Source: Acinetobacter sp. YWS30-1
Lineage (GTDB): Bacteria > Pseudomonadota > Gammaproteobacteria > Pseudomonadales > Moraxellaceae
Direction: 5' to 3'
Length of the DNA: 64,000 bases
NCBI RefSeq assembly: GCF_033558715.1
Contig: NZ_CP114606.1
Span: 1,116,001-1,180,000 of the forward strand
In this document: positions 36,922 through 46,758 of the stretch, in pieces
Position numbering within the stretch: position 1 is the stretch's first letter
Layout: each line of letters begins with the position of its first letter
The notes under the pieces: model-generated
The model's input: the letters and a program-made list of their open reading frames with translations, nothing else
What the model was told of the DNA's origin: nothing
The model's database searches: none
Program-made: the position numbers and the translations under genes

Positions 36922-37851
36922 ATGTTAGATCAACTTCGAGCAATGGGTGTCTTTGCTTGTGTTGTGGAAAAGAACTCGTTTAGCGGTGCTGCACGTGAGC
37001 TAGGGATTACAACCAGCGCCGTGAGTCAACAAATTCGCTCTTTGGAACAGGATATGGAAGTTGTACTTCTAAATCGTTCTACGAGAAAATTAAGTCTGAC
37101 CGAAGCGGGACAAGCTTTTTTTCACAGCTGCCAGGAAATGTTGTCTGCTGCTGAGCGTGGAAAGGTTCGCATTAACGAGTTACGTGATGATCTTGTTGGT
37201 GAACTTCGTATTGTATCCTTACCGGAAGTATGTGCGAATCATGTGATTCCTGCACTTTCTCACTGGATGTCCGCACACCGTGGCCTGACAGTCCACCTGG
37301 AAACAAACAATCATGAGGTTGATTTGTTGGAAGGGCGTATTGATATTGCCCTGCGATTTGACCAGAACGATGATGATCACAACCTTCAGGTTGTGCCATT
37401 AATGCAGATTGAACAGATTCTTGTTGCTGCGCCAAGCTATATTAACCAGACCGCCATTATCTCGCGTCCTGAAGACCTGAAACATCATGATGTTTTGCCT
37501 TTAACGCATATTAAAAATCATCAGAATTTCAGTTTTCAGCATGTGCATAGTGCAGAAAAGGTTGAATTTGAACTGAGCTCACGCTTTAGTACCAATAACA
37601 GCCTGGTTGCAAAAGCCATGTGCCTGCAAGGCAATGGGGTTGCCAAGATTTTATATCTTGATGTTAAAAAAGATTTATTAAATGGTTCACTGATTGAAGT
37701 CTTGCCTGAATGGAAACTTCCGCCAGTCACCCTTTATGCAGTTATGCCTAATCGAGAACAGCAACCGACTAAAGTCCTGCGCTGTCTGGAGGCATTGAAA
37801 CAATATTTTAGCCAGATCTCTGGTGGACGTTTGTTACAAGTCGCATCATAA
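36922..37851 (+). CDS. LysR-family transcriptional regulator
   Basis: LysR-type regulator of about 309 residues. The N-terminal helix-turn-helix is in SFSGAARELGITTSAVSQQI (residues ~20-40), followed by the linker helix; the C-terminal ~200 residues form the substrate-binding domain (LRIVSLPEVCANHVIPALS...). The start at ATG 36922 (MLDQLRAMGVFA) was preferred because AGGGGAA lies upstream; a longer frame from 36874 lacks this. It is next to nothing obviously co-regulated: nlpD upstream and argD convergent. Ligand and targets are unknown. Confidence 0.88.
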   Translation: MLDQLRAMGVFACVVEKNSFSGAARELGITTSAVSQQIRSLEQDMEVVLLNRSTRKLSLTEAGQAFFHSCQEMLSAAERGKVRINELRDDLVGELRIVSLPEVCANHVIPALSHWMSAHRGLTVHLETNNHEVDLLEGRIDIALRFDQNDDDHNLQVVPLMQIEQILVAAPSYINQTAIISRPEDLKHHDVLPLTHIKNHQNFSFQHVHSAEKVEFELSSRFSTNNSLVAKAMCLQGNGVAKILYLDVKKDLLNGSLIEVLPEWKLPPVTLYAVMPNREQQPTKVLRCLEALKQYFSQISGGRLLQVAS

Positions 37852-37862
37852 ATTCCCTATAA

Positions 37863-37893
37863 ACAAAAAAGCCGCTTTAAAGCGGCTTTTTTG
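37863..37893. terminator. Convergent terminator between lysR-type gene and argD
   Basis: Perfect stem AAAAAAGCCGCTTT / AAAGCGGCTTTTTT with symmetric A and T runs. Confidence 0.93.
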
Positions 37894-37908
37894 TTGTTCA
37901 AGATAGAC

Positions 37909-39120
37909 TTAAGCAAGATAAGCCTTGATCATTTTCACTAAACGTTTGATCAGCTGATCAGCCTGTTCCTGAGTAATGTTCAGGGTAGGCAACAGACGAA
38001 CGACATTACCTGCAGTCACGTTGATAATGGTTTTGTATTCATCGCGTGCAATATCTACCAGCTCACCGCAGTCTTTAGGCAACTCAATCCCGATCATCAG
38101 ACCGAAACCGCGTACAGTCACTTGATGATCTGCAAGCTGGTTACGTAACTGCTCAACAATATATGCACCTTTTTCAGCGGCATTGGCCACGATATTCTCT
38201 TTTTGCATAATATCGATAATGGTATAAACCACGCGTGAACCCAATGCAGTACCGCTATAAGTCGAACCGTGGTTACCCGCAGTCAAAACACCGACACCAC
38301 GACCTTGAGTCATCACGGCACCAATCGGGAAGCCATTGCCCAGACCTTTAGCTGTGGTCAGTACATCCGGCACAATATTGGTGTGCTGATAAGCAAAATA
38401 TTTACCGGTACGGCCATTACCTGTTTGTACTTCATCCAGCATCATCAACCAGTTGTGCTGATTACAGATCTGACGGATTTCTTCTAGGTAGCTAAAGCCT
38501 TGCGGTGCAGTGTTGACACCACCTTCACCCTGAATCGGTTCAACCAGAATAGCCACGATATCCGGATGGTTAATTGCAGCTTCTTCAATGGCTTCAATAT
38601 CACCAAAAGGTACACGAATAAAGCCTTCAACCAATGGACCAAAGCCTTGTTGAACTTTTTTGTTACCGGTTGCAGACAGGGTTGCCAGCGTACGGCCATG
38701 AAAAGATTTGTCAGCTACAATAATTTTTGGTGACGCAATACCTTGCATATGACCGAATTTACGCGCAATTTTGATCGCACCTTCATTCGATTCTGCACCA
38801 CTGTTGGAGAAGAAAACTTCTTCCATGCCAGCGACTTCAGCCAGTTTCTGTGCTGCAGCAGTTTGCCAAGGCACTTCAAACAGGTTACTGGTATGAATCA
38901 GGGTTGCAGCCTGTTCCGCAATTGCTTCAGCAATCACTGGATGAGCATGACCCAAACCGCAAACGGCGATCCCAGTTAAGGCATCTAAATACTCTGTACC
39001 ATCTTCGGTATAAAGATATGCACCTCGTCCTCGGACAAAGCTGATCGGTTGACGACCAAAGACTGGCATCAAATGTGAAGGTTGATCAGTTTGTACCGGA
39101 GCGAGGGTAATATTGTTCAT
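37909..39120 (-). CDS. argD: Acetylornithine/succinyldiaminopimelate aminotransferase
   Basis: Class III PLP aminotransferase of 403 residues for arginine (N-acetylornithine) and possibly lysine synthesis. It opens with LMPVFGRQPISFVRGRGAYL, carries FFSNSGAESNEGAIKIARK, LMLDEVQTGNGRTGK and the PLP lysine in TTAKGLGNGFPIGA. In some gammaproteobacteria the same enzyme is catabolic (AstC); without neighbours of either pathway I keep the ArgD reading. It differs clearly from the diaminobutyrate aminotransferase near 2.3 kb. The gene is monocistronic, with grxD divergent. Confidence 0.85.
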   Translation of the reverse strand: MNNITLAPVQTDQPSHLMPVFGRQPISFVRGRGAYLYTEDGTEYLDALTGIAVCGLGHAHPVIAEAIAEQAATLIHTSNLFEVPWQTAAAQKLAEVAGMEEVFFSNSGAESNEGAIKIARKFGHMQGIASPKIIVADKSFHGRTLATLSATGNKKVQQGFGPLVEGFIRVPFGDIEAIEEAAINHPDIVAILVEPIQGEGGVNTAPQGFSYLEEIRQICNQHNWLMMLDEVQTGNGRTGKYFAYQHTNIVPDVLTTAKGLGNGFPIGAVMTQGRGVGVLTAGNHGSTYSGTALGSRVVYTIIDIMQKENIVANAAEKGAYIVEQLRNQLADHQVTVRGFGLMIGIELPKDCGELVDIARDEYKTIINVTAGNVVRLLPTLNITQEQADQLIKRLVKMIKAYLA

Positions 39121-39280
39121 GACTAACTCTTTACTGTTAGGTGGAAAGAAAAACTTATATAAGCAAAAACTTGGTCAGATTTAAAGGGTAATTGTAAATA
39201 AAAATGGATTTATTACTTTAGACGTACTGTTTTTCTCTGTTTTGGGTATAATGCGAGACAGATTAGTTGAGGATTTATCA

Positions 39281-39622
39281 ATGACTGAACAAGCACGCGA
39301 TACCGAAGCGTTAATTCGTGACCAAATTGCCAAGCACGCAGTACTTCTTTATATGAAAGGCACACCACAATTTCCACAATGTGGTTTTTCTGCACGTGCG
39401 GTAGAAGCACTCAGTCAAATTGGTCGTCCATTTGCTTATGTTAATATTCTGGAAAACCCAGATATTCGTGCAACTCTGCCACAAATTGCGAACTGGCCGA
39501 CATTCCCACAACTTTGGATCAATGGTGAATTGATCGGTGGTAGTGACATCATGCTAGAAATGTTCCAAAAAGGTGAATTACAGCCTTTAGTAGAGCAATA
39601 CAGTCCAGCACCTGAAGCTTAA
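39281..39622 (+). CDS. grxD: Monothiol glutaredoxin Grx4
   Basis: Monothiol glutaredoxin of 113 residues that carries and delivers [2Fe-2S] clusters in the cytoplasm. The active site is CGFS in FPQCGFSARAVEAL, preceded by VLLYMKGTPQ; WPTFPQLWINGELIGGSDI is the typical glutathione-binding end. ATG 39281 was chosen because GAGGA lies upstream; a longer frame starts at 39242. A strong terminator follows the gene. Confidence 0.96.
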   Translation: MTEQARDTEALIRDQIAKHAVLLYMKGTPQFPQCGFSARAVEALSQIGRPFAYVNILENPDIRATLPQIANWPTFPQLWINGELIGGSDIMLEMFQKGELQPLVEQYSPAPEA

Positions 39623-39647
39623 TCCTTGGATTAAGCTGATAGATATG

Positions 39648-39678
39648 AAAAAGCGCTTCCGAAAGAAGCGCTTTTTTT
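39648..39678 (+). terminator. grxD terminator
   Basis: Stem AAAAAGCGCTTC / GAAGCGCTTTTT with a CGAAA loop and T-run, 25 bases after the stop. Confidence 0.92.
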
Positions 39679-39707
39679 ATGGGTGAATAGTGAGGCAGGG
39701 GGCAGAA

Positions 39708-42359
39708 TTAATCTTTTGCCTGATCCTCAGATTTTTCCAGTTCTTTTGATTCAGCAACCAAGGCCTCAGCTAAGGTATCTGGATCGGTCTGAACTTCCTT
39801 TATAGGCGCCTTATCTTTTTTCTTTTTCTTCTTTTCTTTCTTTTTCTTAGGTTCTTCCTCAAACTCGGCACCATCTTCAATGGCTTGCCAGTATTCGAGT
39901 TGGTCCATCACAGCAGCAAAGATCGAGTTTTTGCTATAACGACCTTTCTTGTCCATAGTCCCGACCGGACGTGCCATTAGAATTTCCAAAGCCTGCGCGA
40001 TATTATCAATGGCATGAATATGGAACTGACCTTCTTCGACCGCAGCAATAACATCTTTACGTAACATCAGATGCTGCATGTTTTGTCGTGGAATAATCAC
40101 ACCCTGCTTACCTGTCAGGCCTTGCAGCTTACAGGCATCGAAGAAACCTTCAATTTTCGCATTAACTCCACCAATCGGTTGTACCTGACCAAGCTGGTTC
40201 ATAGAACCGGTAATCGCCCAGGACTGGTCAATCGGTAACTGACTAATCGCAGAAATCAGCGCTGAAAGTTCAGCAACTGTCGCGCTGTCACCATCCACCT
40301 GACCATAGCTTTGTTCGAAAGCTAAAGCGGCAGAGAAGTGCAGGGTCTGTTCACGACCAAAATGGGCTTTTAGAAAAGAGGCCATCAATAGGACGCCCTT
40401 AGCATGCAAAGAACCGCCAAGTTCTACACTACGTTCGATATCCAGAATATCACCGCCACCTTGATATACAGAAGCAGTTAAGCGTGAAGGTAGACCAAAT
40501 TCAACATCTGCATAATGAATCACAGACAGCGCATTGATTTGGCCTAGACGATGACCGCGAGTTTCAATCAGTTGAGTGCCACGGGTCAGATCTTGCCAGA
40601 ATAGCTCACGTAAATAGCCTAAGCGATATTTACGATGATCCAGTGCGGTATTGATATGCTTTTCTGACACCATCTTATCACCCGCTTCGAATGCATGATG
40701 ATGCGCTTCACGAATCAGGTCGCCCAGCGTTAATGCATGTAGTGACAGGGAACTCTGATCTTCAGCCTGACGGCTTGAGTCGGTCAGCAGAGCAGATAAT
40801 GCAGAACGGTCAAATGGTAATAATTTATCTGATTGCACATAGTCAGCAATGAGCTGCATATAGGCTTGCTCATTTTCATCATTACGTTGCAAGGTATCGG
40901 TAAAATCAGCACGGATTTTAAAGATACTGCCTAGTTCTGGTTCAAGTTCCAGAATTTCATAATAAATTTCTGGCTCTGCCAGCAGCACCACTTTGATATT
41001 CAGCGGAATAGAAGCTGGTTCAATGGAAATGCTACCGGTGAGAGTCAGCATATGCTCTAAAGATGAAAGCTTGAGATGCCCAGATTTCAGGGCACGTTTC
41101 AGACCTTGCCATGCATATGGCTGTTCCAGTAATTGTTCAGCTTCAAGCATCAGGAAACCGCCATTGGCATTATGCAAGGAGCCGGGACGGATCAGTGTGA
41201 AATCTGTAGTAATCGTACCATTTTGGGTCAACTGTTCCACATGACCCAATAGATTGTAATGCGTCGGGAAATCTTCAAAAATAACGGGTGCACCGCTATT
41301 TGGCTTATGGGTGACAATCACATTGGCCTGGAAGCGCGCTGGTACGCGGCTAAACTGGGCAGGGGTAAAATCGTCTTCTTCCTGTTCCAGTACAATTTCA
41401 ACATTATTAATAATGTCTTCAGCATATTGCTTCAGATATTGTTCCAGACCTTCGACATGCTTGAATTTAGTCAGCATCTGCTCAACGCGTGGCATGACTA
41501 CCTGTTTAGCGATATCACGGTTCAATACTTGAACACGGTCACGCGCATCATCTTCCAGGTCACCCAAATGAAGTCCCAGGCGTTCCAGTTTCTTGTCCAT
41601 GTAACGCATGTTAGAAGCAATCTCAGCACGATCTTTATTGCTTAAAGCATTCAGATCTTCCTGAGACATTTCCTGTACTTTGTCATCTTTCAGATGAATT
41701 GGCACAAAACAATGTTCATCATTGCGGGAAATCAGTTTCAGATCGAGTTCTTCACCTTCACGGGTTAGTTCGATCAAGGCGAGTTGCTGTTCATCACCCG
41801 TTTCCTGGCGAATCATTTCAATCCTGTTGTGATAGCTTTCCGCAGTAAAACGACGTTCAAGCTGTTTTAGAATGGATTGCCAGCTTTGATGCAGCATCGC
41901 CTGAAACTTGGGCCCCTGACCGGCTGGAAATTCCAGTGCGATAGGCTGACGAGGATTCTGAAAATTATTGACGTAGACCCAGTCATTTGGCGTTTGCATG
42001 GTTTTGGCATGTTGCTGCAGCAAACGCTTCACCATGGTGCGTTTACCGAGTCCAGCTGTACCCACGGCAAAGATGTTATAGCCTGAATATGGCAGGGCAA
42101 TACCGGCTTCAACCGAAGCACGGGCACGGTCCTGGCCTAGAAAATTATTTAAAGGCTTGATTCGCTTGGTCGATGCCGGGATTTTATCCGGATCGGCAAT
42201 ACGCGTCAGTTGTGCCGGTTTCAGGCATGTCTTTTCAAGGGTTGGTGTAATTTCGCTTTGTTCAAAGGCTGAGATAAGTAGGTCGGAGCTGATGTTTTGT
42301 TGAGATATAGTTGTATTACTTGAAATTGAAGAATGAATTTGATCGAGTCTCTGAGTCAC
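39708..42359 (-). CDS. Lon-like (LonB/YcbZ type) ATP-dependent protease
   Basis: Protein of 883 residues combining an AAA+ ATPase with a C-terminal Lon protease domain and lacking the Lon N-domain. The N-terminal part has FLGQDRARASVEAGIALP and GTAGLGKRTMVKRLL (Walker A-like). The peptidase nucleophile serine is in GDSATVAELSALISA and its lysine in GGVNAKIEGFFDACK, the Ser-Lys dyad of Lon. The last ~60 residues are a Lys/Glu-rich, low-complexity tail, which is unusual for the family. The start is GTG 42359 since no ATG occurs upstream in frame. A cytoplasmic quality-control role is inferred from the family. Confidence 0.87.
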   Translation of the reverse strand: MTQRLDQIHSSISSNTTISQQNISSDLLISAFEQSEITPTLEKTCLKPAQLTRIADPDKIPASTKRIKPLNNFLGQDRARASVEAGIALPYSGYNIFAVGTAGLGKRTMVKRLLQQHAKTMQTPNDWVYVNNFQNPRQPIALEFPAGQGPKFQAMLHQSWQSILKQLERRFTAESYHNRIEMIRQETGDEQQLALIELTREGEELDLKLISRNDEHCFVPIHLKDDKVQEMSQEDLNALSNKDRAEIASNMRYMDKKLERLGLHLGDLEDDARDRVQVLNRDIAKQVVMPRVEQMLTKFKHVEGLEQYLKQYAEDIINNVEIVLEQEEDDFTPAQFSRVPARFQANVIVTHKPNSGAPVIFEDFPTHYNLLGHVEQLTQNGTITTDFTLIRPGSLHNANGGFLMLEAEQLLEQPYAWQGLKRALKSGHLKLSSLEHMLTLTGSISIEPASIPLNIKVVLLAEPEIYYEILELEPELGSIFKIRADFTDTLQRNDENEQAYMQLIADYVQSDKLLPFDRSALSALLTDSSRQAEDQSSLSLHALTLGDLIREAHHHAFEAGDKMVSEKHINTALDHRKYRLGYLRELFWQDLTRGTQLIETRGHRLGQINALSVIHYADVEFGLPSRLTASVYQGGGDILDIERSVELGGSLHAKGVLLMASFLKAHFGREQTLHFSAALAFEQSYGQVDGDSATVAELSALISAISQLPIDQSWAITGSMNQLGQVQPIGGVNAKIEGFFDACKLQGLTGKQGVIIPRQNMQHLMLRKDVIAAVEEGQFHIHAIDNIAQALEILMARPVGTMDKKGRYSKNSIFAAVMDQLEYWQAIEDGAEFEEEPKKKKEKKKKKKDKAPIKEVQTDPDTLAEALVAESKELEKSEDQAKD

Positions 42360-42554
42360 TGTTGAAAGTCCAAAACGAAATATGACGTGGATAAGGTTTA
42401 AGGTATACAGATTTACTTGAAAAATTCAAGCCAACATGTCAGTTTTGCCACAAAATAAAAAACGGGTATGCGAGAAATATATAAATTTTGTTGAAAGATA
42501 CGTTATTAAAGGATTGAATAGCAGCAATTGGTTTTCGTGGAAAATAACAAGGCA

Positions 42555-44708
42555 ATGACAACACAAACGACGGGTTGGAAATCCGCATTTACAGCATTTC
42601 TGGATCGACGTGCCCTGATCATGCTGTTTCTCGGATTTTCAGCCGGTGTCCCGATTCTTTTGATTTTTTCCAGTTTGTCTTTATGGCTCGGTGAAGCCGG
42701 AATCAGTAAAAGTGCCGTGACCTTTTTCAGCTGGGCTGCCCTTGGCTATTCATTCAAGTTCGTCTGGGCGCCACTGATCGATGAATTACCTGTCCCATTT
42801 TTGACTAAAGCTTTGGGTAGACGAAGAGCCTGGCTATTGATTGCCCAGATCCTGATTGTAACTGCGATTTCAATTATGGCTTTTTCAGATCCAGCATTGG
42901 GGCAGGCACATTTACAGCAGATGGCACTAGGTGCCGTTCTGCTAGGCTTCTCAGCGGCAACACAGGATATTGTCATTGATGCTTACCGTATCGAGCTGGC
43001 CGAAACCCAGATGCAGACCGTACTGGCTTCCACCTATAACGCGGGTTACCGGATCGGGATGATTGTGGCTGGGGCTGGGGCTCTGTTTCTGGCGGCGTAT
43101 TTAGGTACGGCCAAAGGCAACTATATCTATGATGCCTGGAAATGGACTTATCTGGCGATGGCAGCGGTTATGCTGGTTGGGATTATTACCACACTGGTCA
43201 TCCGTGAGCCTCAAGTGGATCGGGCACGTAAAGATTATCAGCGTAGCGATTATTTCCGTCTGGTCGGCGTGTTTTTTGTGGCTGTCATCAGCTTTGTTTT
43301 GAGCTATGTCTATTCCGGTGACTTGGTATCGAGTTTCACTGAGCAATGGGCGATTCAAGATACTTTTGCCTTGTTCTGTTTTGAGGCTTTACGCTTTATC
43401 GGTTCAGGTGCTGTCGCTTTCGGTGTGGGTACGATTCTGGTCAAAATGGGTGCTGTGAATAAGCAAATGGCATTCGAAACCTGGGTCAATCCCGTAGCAG
43501 ATTTCTTTGATCGCTATGGCTTAAAGCTGGCTTTGGTGCTGTTATTGCTGATCGGTTTCTATCGGGTCTCCGATATTATTGCCGGTGTGATTTCCAATGT
43601 GTTCTATCAGGATCTGAATTTCAGCAAGGAGCAGATTGCTGAAGCCGTGAAAGTGTATGGGGTGATTTTCTCTCTGCTTGGCGGTTTCTTAGGTGGCTTG
43701 CTGGCCCAGAAAATGAACATCATGAAACTGATGTTTGTAGGCGCAATTCTGGCCTGTTCAACCAATCTGATTTTTATTGGCTTAGTGAAGTCTGGTGAAA
43801 AGCTGGGGCAGGTCGAAGTTCAGGTAGGTCAGCAAACCTTTCGAGCAGATACAGATGAAGTCGGTTACTGGAAACTGAATGTACCCACTACTGCTTTTAA
43901 AGAGGCCGAACAGATTCAGGTTCGTGCACATTATCTGAATCATCCGGCAGATGCAGTACAAGTCAACCTGCCTTATCTGCAACAGAATGCTTCGCAAGCA
44001 GCACAATTACAGCTTCTGCCTGTTACCACAGATAACCTGATCAGTGCCAATGAGCAGGAGAATAGCATCGTGGTTCGCGGTCAGTATCTAGGGCCGGATT
44101 TAACTGCAGAGCAAAAAATTGTATTAGAGCTGAATGGCGATAAATTCGATGCCAAGCTGGATGAAGAGCGTGTCTTTAGTGCTGCTATTCCTGCCGAGAA
44201 ACTGATTACTGCACCTGTGAAGCGAATCAATGCAAGCTTAATGCAGCAGGAGCAGCCAATAGTGACCCAGCAGCATTCATATGCTGTGGACTTGTCGCAG
44301 ACTCAGGCCAATCCGATGGATATTGATATTCAGCCGATTACAATTGGAACAGGCGAGAATGTTGAAATTCAAGGTAAAGTGATTAAACCGTATAGTTCAT
44401 GGTGGCTATATTTTGCAATTATTGTCGATAATCTGGCCGCAGGTCTCGCAGGCGCTGCTTTTATTGCCTTCCTGTCCAGTCTGACCAGTGTGTCCTTTAC
44501 CGCTGTTCAGTATGCTATTTTTAGCTCACTCATGACCTTGACTCCTAAGATTTTAGGTGGATATTCGGGTACTATAGTGACCAATATCGGTTATCCGAAT
44601 TTCTTCCTGATGACCACTTTAATCGGGATTCCAATCCTGATTCTGGTCGTTTGGGTGGCAAAATTGCTCGGTGAACACCAAAAACAATCTGTAAATAAGG
44701 ATGATTAA
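42555..44708 (+). CDS. ampG: AmpG-like muropeptide permease with large inserted domain
   Basis: Major facilitator of about 717 residues. AmpG imports anhydro-muropeptides from the periplasm for recycling and, where AmpR/AmpC occur, beta-lactamase induction. The first ~410 residues contain about eleven hydrophobic segments with the AmpG-like opening [20 protein letters not shown] and [14 protein letters not shown]. Then comes a soluble insertion (about residues 411-611), beginning [14 protein letters not shown], and finally three more membrane segments starting [14 protein letters not shown] ([13 protein letters not shown]). The insertion resembles bacterial Ig-like repeats ([11 protein letters not shown]). 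ATG 42555 has AAGG upstream. gloA follows, one base from the stop. Confidence 0.83.
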   Translation: MTTQTTGWKSAFTAFLDRRALIMLFLGFSAGVPILLIFSSLSLWLGEAGISKSAVTFFSWAALGYSFKFVWAPLIDELPVPFLTKALGRRRAWLLIAQILIVTAISIMAFSDPALGQAHLQQMALGAVLLGFSAATQDIVIDAYRIELAETQMQTVLASTYNAGYRIGMIVAGAGALFLAAYLGTAKGNYIYDAWKWTYLAMAAVMLVGIITTLVIREPQVDRARKDYQRSDYFRLVGVFFVAVISFVLSYVYSGDLVSSFTEQWAIQDTFALFCFEALRFIGSGAVAFGVGTILVKMGAVNKQMAFETWVNPVADFFDRYGLKLALVLLLLIGFYRVSDIIAGVISNVFYQDLNFSKEQIAEAVKVYGVIFSLLGGFLGGLLAQKMNIMKLMFVGAILACSTNLIFIGLVKSGEKLGQVEVQVGQQTFRADTDEVGYWKLNVPTTAFKEAEQIQVRAHYLNHPADAVQVNLPYLQQNASQAAQLQLLPVTTDNLISANEQENSIVVRGQYLGPDLTAEQKIVLELNGDKFDAKLDEERVFSAAIPAEKLITAPVKRINASLMQQEQPIVTQQHSYAVDLSQTQANPMDIDIQPITIGTGENVEIQGKVIKPYSSWWLYFAIIVDNLAAGLAGAAFIAFLSSLTSVSFTAVQYAIFSSLMTLTPKILGGYSGTIVTNIGYPNFFLMTTLIGIPILILVVWVAKLLGEHQKQSVNKDD

Positions 44709-44709
44709 T

Positions 44710-45111
44710 ATGCGCATGCTGCATACCATGTTACGTGTAGGCAATCTGGAACAATCACTCAAGTTCTATACTGAAGTTCTTGGTATGACTTTACTTCGTA
44801 AGCGTGATTATGAAGAAGGTCGTTTTACCTTGGCTTTTGTGGGTTATGGCGATGAGGAAAATCACACTGTGCTTGAACTGACCCATAACTGGGATACAGA
44901 AAGCTATGACCTAGGCAATGGCTACGGTCATATTGCGATTGCGGTAGATGATGCTTATAAAGCTTGTGAAGAAATCAAAGCACGTGGTGGCAATGTCGTT
45001 CGTGAAGCTGGCCCAATGAAAGGCGGTGTCACTGTCATTGCATTTGTGGAAGATCCAGACGGCTATAAAATCGAGCTAATCCAGCAAGACAACAACGCAC
45101 GTAATAACTAA
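44710..45111 (+). CDS. gloA: Lactoylglutathione lyase (glyoxalase I)
   Basis: Cytoplasmic metalloenzyme of 133 residues that converts the methylglyoxal-glutathione adduct to S-lactoylglutathione. Two beta-alpha-beta-beta-beta units are visible: [20 protein letters not shown] with the first metal histidine and [25 protein letters not shown], then [11 protein letters not shown] and [14 protein letters not shown] with the last glutamate ligand. ATG 44710 is preferred to the in-frame ATG 44701, as AAGG lies nine bases before it and it follows the ampG stop by one base. Co-transcription with ampG is likely. A terminator follows at 45188. Confidence 0.95.
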   Translation: MRMLHTMLRVGNLEQSLKFYTEVLGMTLLRKRDYEEGRFTLAFVGYGDEENHTVLELTHNWDTESYDLGNGYGHIAIAVDDAYKACEEIKARGGNVVREAGPMKGGVTVIAFVEDPDGYKIELIQQDNNARNN

Positions 45112-45187
45112 GTGTTATAAAGCGATATATGTGAAATGTATTCATGTATGGATGAAAATATTACATCAATCTGAATGCATAACATGG

Positions 45188-45222
45188 ACCCGGCATCTGT
45201 TAAGATAGCCGGGTATTTTTTA
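45188..45222 (+). terminator. ampG-gloA terminator
   Basis: Stem ACCCGGC-ATCT / AGAT-GCCGGGT (one bulged A) with GTTA loop, followed by TATTTTTTAT. Confidence 0.88.
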
Positions 45223-45255
45223 TCGAATAATAAAATTTTGAGGGAAGGACATCAG

Positions 45256-46233
45256 ATGCTTAAACTGCTGGCATTGGACCGCTTTACGATCTTGCTCTTT
45301 GTTATGGTGTTACTGGCCAGTGTATTGCCAGTGTCAGGGCAGGCAGCTGAAGTCTTTAGCTGGATCACCACAGCAGCCATCGCGATCCTGTTTTTCCTAC
45401 ATGGTGCCAAGCTTTCGCGTGAAGCCGTAATTGAAGGCTTGATGCACTGGAAATTACACACTTTGGTCTTTGCGTTGACCTTTGCACTCTTTCCAATTCT
45501 AGGTTTGCTGGCAAAGCCAATATTATTGCCAATGCTGGGGCAGGAATTATATTGGGGATTCCTGTTTATGTGCTTCTTGCCATCAACCGTACAGTCTTCG
45601 ATCGCCTTTACCTCAGTGGCTCAAGGAAATATTGCTGGTGCGATCTGTAGTGCTTCATTTTCCAATATTATCGGGATGTTCATTACCCCGATGCTGGTGG
45701 CATTCTTTATTCTTGGACAATCCCAGCACGGTTTCGATCCGACGGTATCGATCCTGCAGATTACACTGCTGTTATTGGTGCCTTTTATTTTAGGTCAGTT
45801 ACTACGTCCCTGGATCTTCCCAAAAATGCAAAAAATGCCGAAGATCGTCAAGGTATTCGATCAGGGCTCAATTCTGATGGTGGTTTATGGGGCATTTAGC
45901 AGTGCGGTGGTGGCTGGACTTTGGCGTGAAGTCAGCTTAAGTACTTTGCTCTTGCTGCTGCTGGCATGTTCGGTTTTATTGACCATCGTAATGCTATTGT
46001 CGCTATTTATTCCACGCTGGTTAGGCTTTAATCGTGCCGACCAAAAAACGGTGTTCTTCTGTGGTTCTAAAAAAACGCTGGCCAGTGGTGTACCGATGGC
46101 ACAGATTCTGTTTATTGGTCAGCCACTTGGTATGATAGTTTTACCGATTATAATTTTCCATCAAATCCAGCTTATGGCCTGCGGTGTGATTGCGAATCTC
46201 TGGGCCAAACAGGCGGTACATACAGAAGAATAA
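45256..46233 (+). CDS. Bile acid:sodium symporter-like protein (YfeH/SBF-like)
   Basis: Inner-membrane protein of about 325 residues with ten hydrophobic segments, of the SBF-like family (E. coli YfeH). Typical features are FLHGAKLSREAVIEGLMHWK, LPSTVQSSIAFTSVAQGN and FCGSKKTLASGVPMAQ, the loops that line the sodium-site region in the broader bile-acid transporter fold. Substrate unknown. ATG 45256 was chosen because AGGGAAGGA lies upstream; the longer frame from 45175 would run through the upstream terminator hairpin, which argues against it. rpmE lies downstream on the same strand with its own promoter. Confidence 0.83.
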   Translation: MLKLLALDRFTILLFVMVLLASVLPVSGQAAEVFSWITTAAIAILFFLHGAKLSREAVIEGLMHWKLHTLVFALTFALFPILGLLAKPILLPMLGQELYWGFLFMCFLPSTVQSSIAFTSVAQGNIAGAICSASFSNIIGMFITPMLVAFFILGQSQHGFDPTVSILQITLLLLVPFILGQLLRPWIFPKMQKMPKIVKVFDQGSILMVVYGAFSSAVVAGLWREVSLSTLLLLLLACSVLLTIVMLLSLFIPRWLGFNRADQKTVFFCGSKKTLASGVPMAQILFIGQPLGMIVLPIIIFHQIQLMACGVIANLWAKQAVHTEE

Positions 46234-46436
46234 TTCGCTTATTGCTTTTGTTTGCCGTATAATACTGCCCAACTTGTTGTGCTTAGCTCTGACGGTATCC
46301 GTCTCGGTGGGCCAAAAGAATGGTCTGTTGTGGTGTTGATCTGCCTGAATCCTGTTTCTGGCCCTTCCTCAATATTTGAGAGTGATCAATTGCGATGACA
46401 GCAAAACCTTCTTTCATCTTAATGGAGTAATCGACG
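46234..46436 (+). promoter_or_regulatory. rpmE promoter and long structured leader
   Basis: A consensus -10 hexamer TATAAT lies at 46258-46263; the -35 match is poor (TCGCTT at 46235-46240 with 17-base spacing). A leader of about 165 bases follows, with hairpin GACGG / CCGTC (46291-46303) and a possible long-range pair GGGCC (46309-46313) / GGCCC (46360-46364). Ribosomal protein L31 genes often have regulated leaders, so autoregulation is conceivable, but this is inference. Confidence 0.45.
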
Positions 46437-46661
46437 ATGCGCGCCGATATTCACCCAAAATACGAAAAACTAGTTGCTACTTGTTCATGTGGTAACGTAA
46501 TCGAAACTCGTTCAGCTGTTGGTAAAGAAACTCTTTACCTAGACGTATGCTCAGCTTGCCACCCATTCTACACTGGTAAGCAAAAGAACGTTGACACTGG
46601 CGGCCGTATCGACAAGTTCAAACAACGTTTTGCTGGTATGTCACGTTCTGTTAAACGTTAA
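46437..46661 (+). CDS. rpmE: 50S ribosomal protein L31 (zinc-binding form)
   Basis: Ribosomal large-subunit protein of 74 residues. It is the zinc-containing type: CSCGN near residues 16-20 and CSACHPF near residues 37-43 provide the metal ligands. The start is ATG 46437, preceded by TGGAG ten bases upstream. A strong terminator follows. Confidence 0.97.
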   Translation: MRADIHPKYEKLVATCSCGNVIETRSAVGKETLYLDVCSACHPFYTGKQKNVDTGGRIDKFKQRFAGMSRSVKR

Positions 46662-46672
46662 TACCCAAAATG

Positions 46673-46700
46673 AAAAAACGGGCTTTATGCCCGTTTTTTT
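46673..46700 (+). terminator. rpmE terminator
   Basis: Stem AAAAAACGGGC / GCCCGTTTTTT with a short TTTAT loop and T-run. Confidence 0.93.
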
Positions 46701-46758
46701 GTGCCTGCAATTTAGAAAATCATTTCACGTTTCTAGATTGAAAGGCGAGTACAAGACC

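Noticed and set aside
41259..41645. 128-residue + strand frame within the Lon-like gene
   Set aside because: Shadow of the long - strand frame; low-complexity composition and no start signal.
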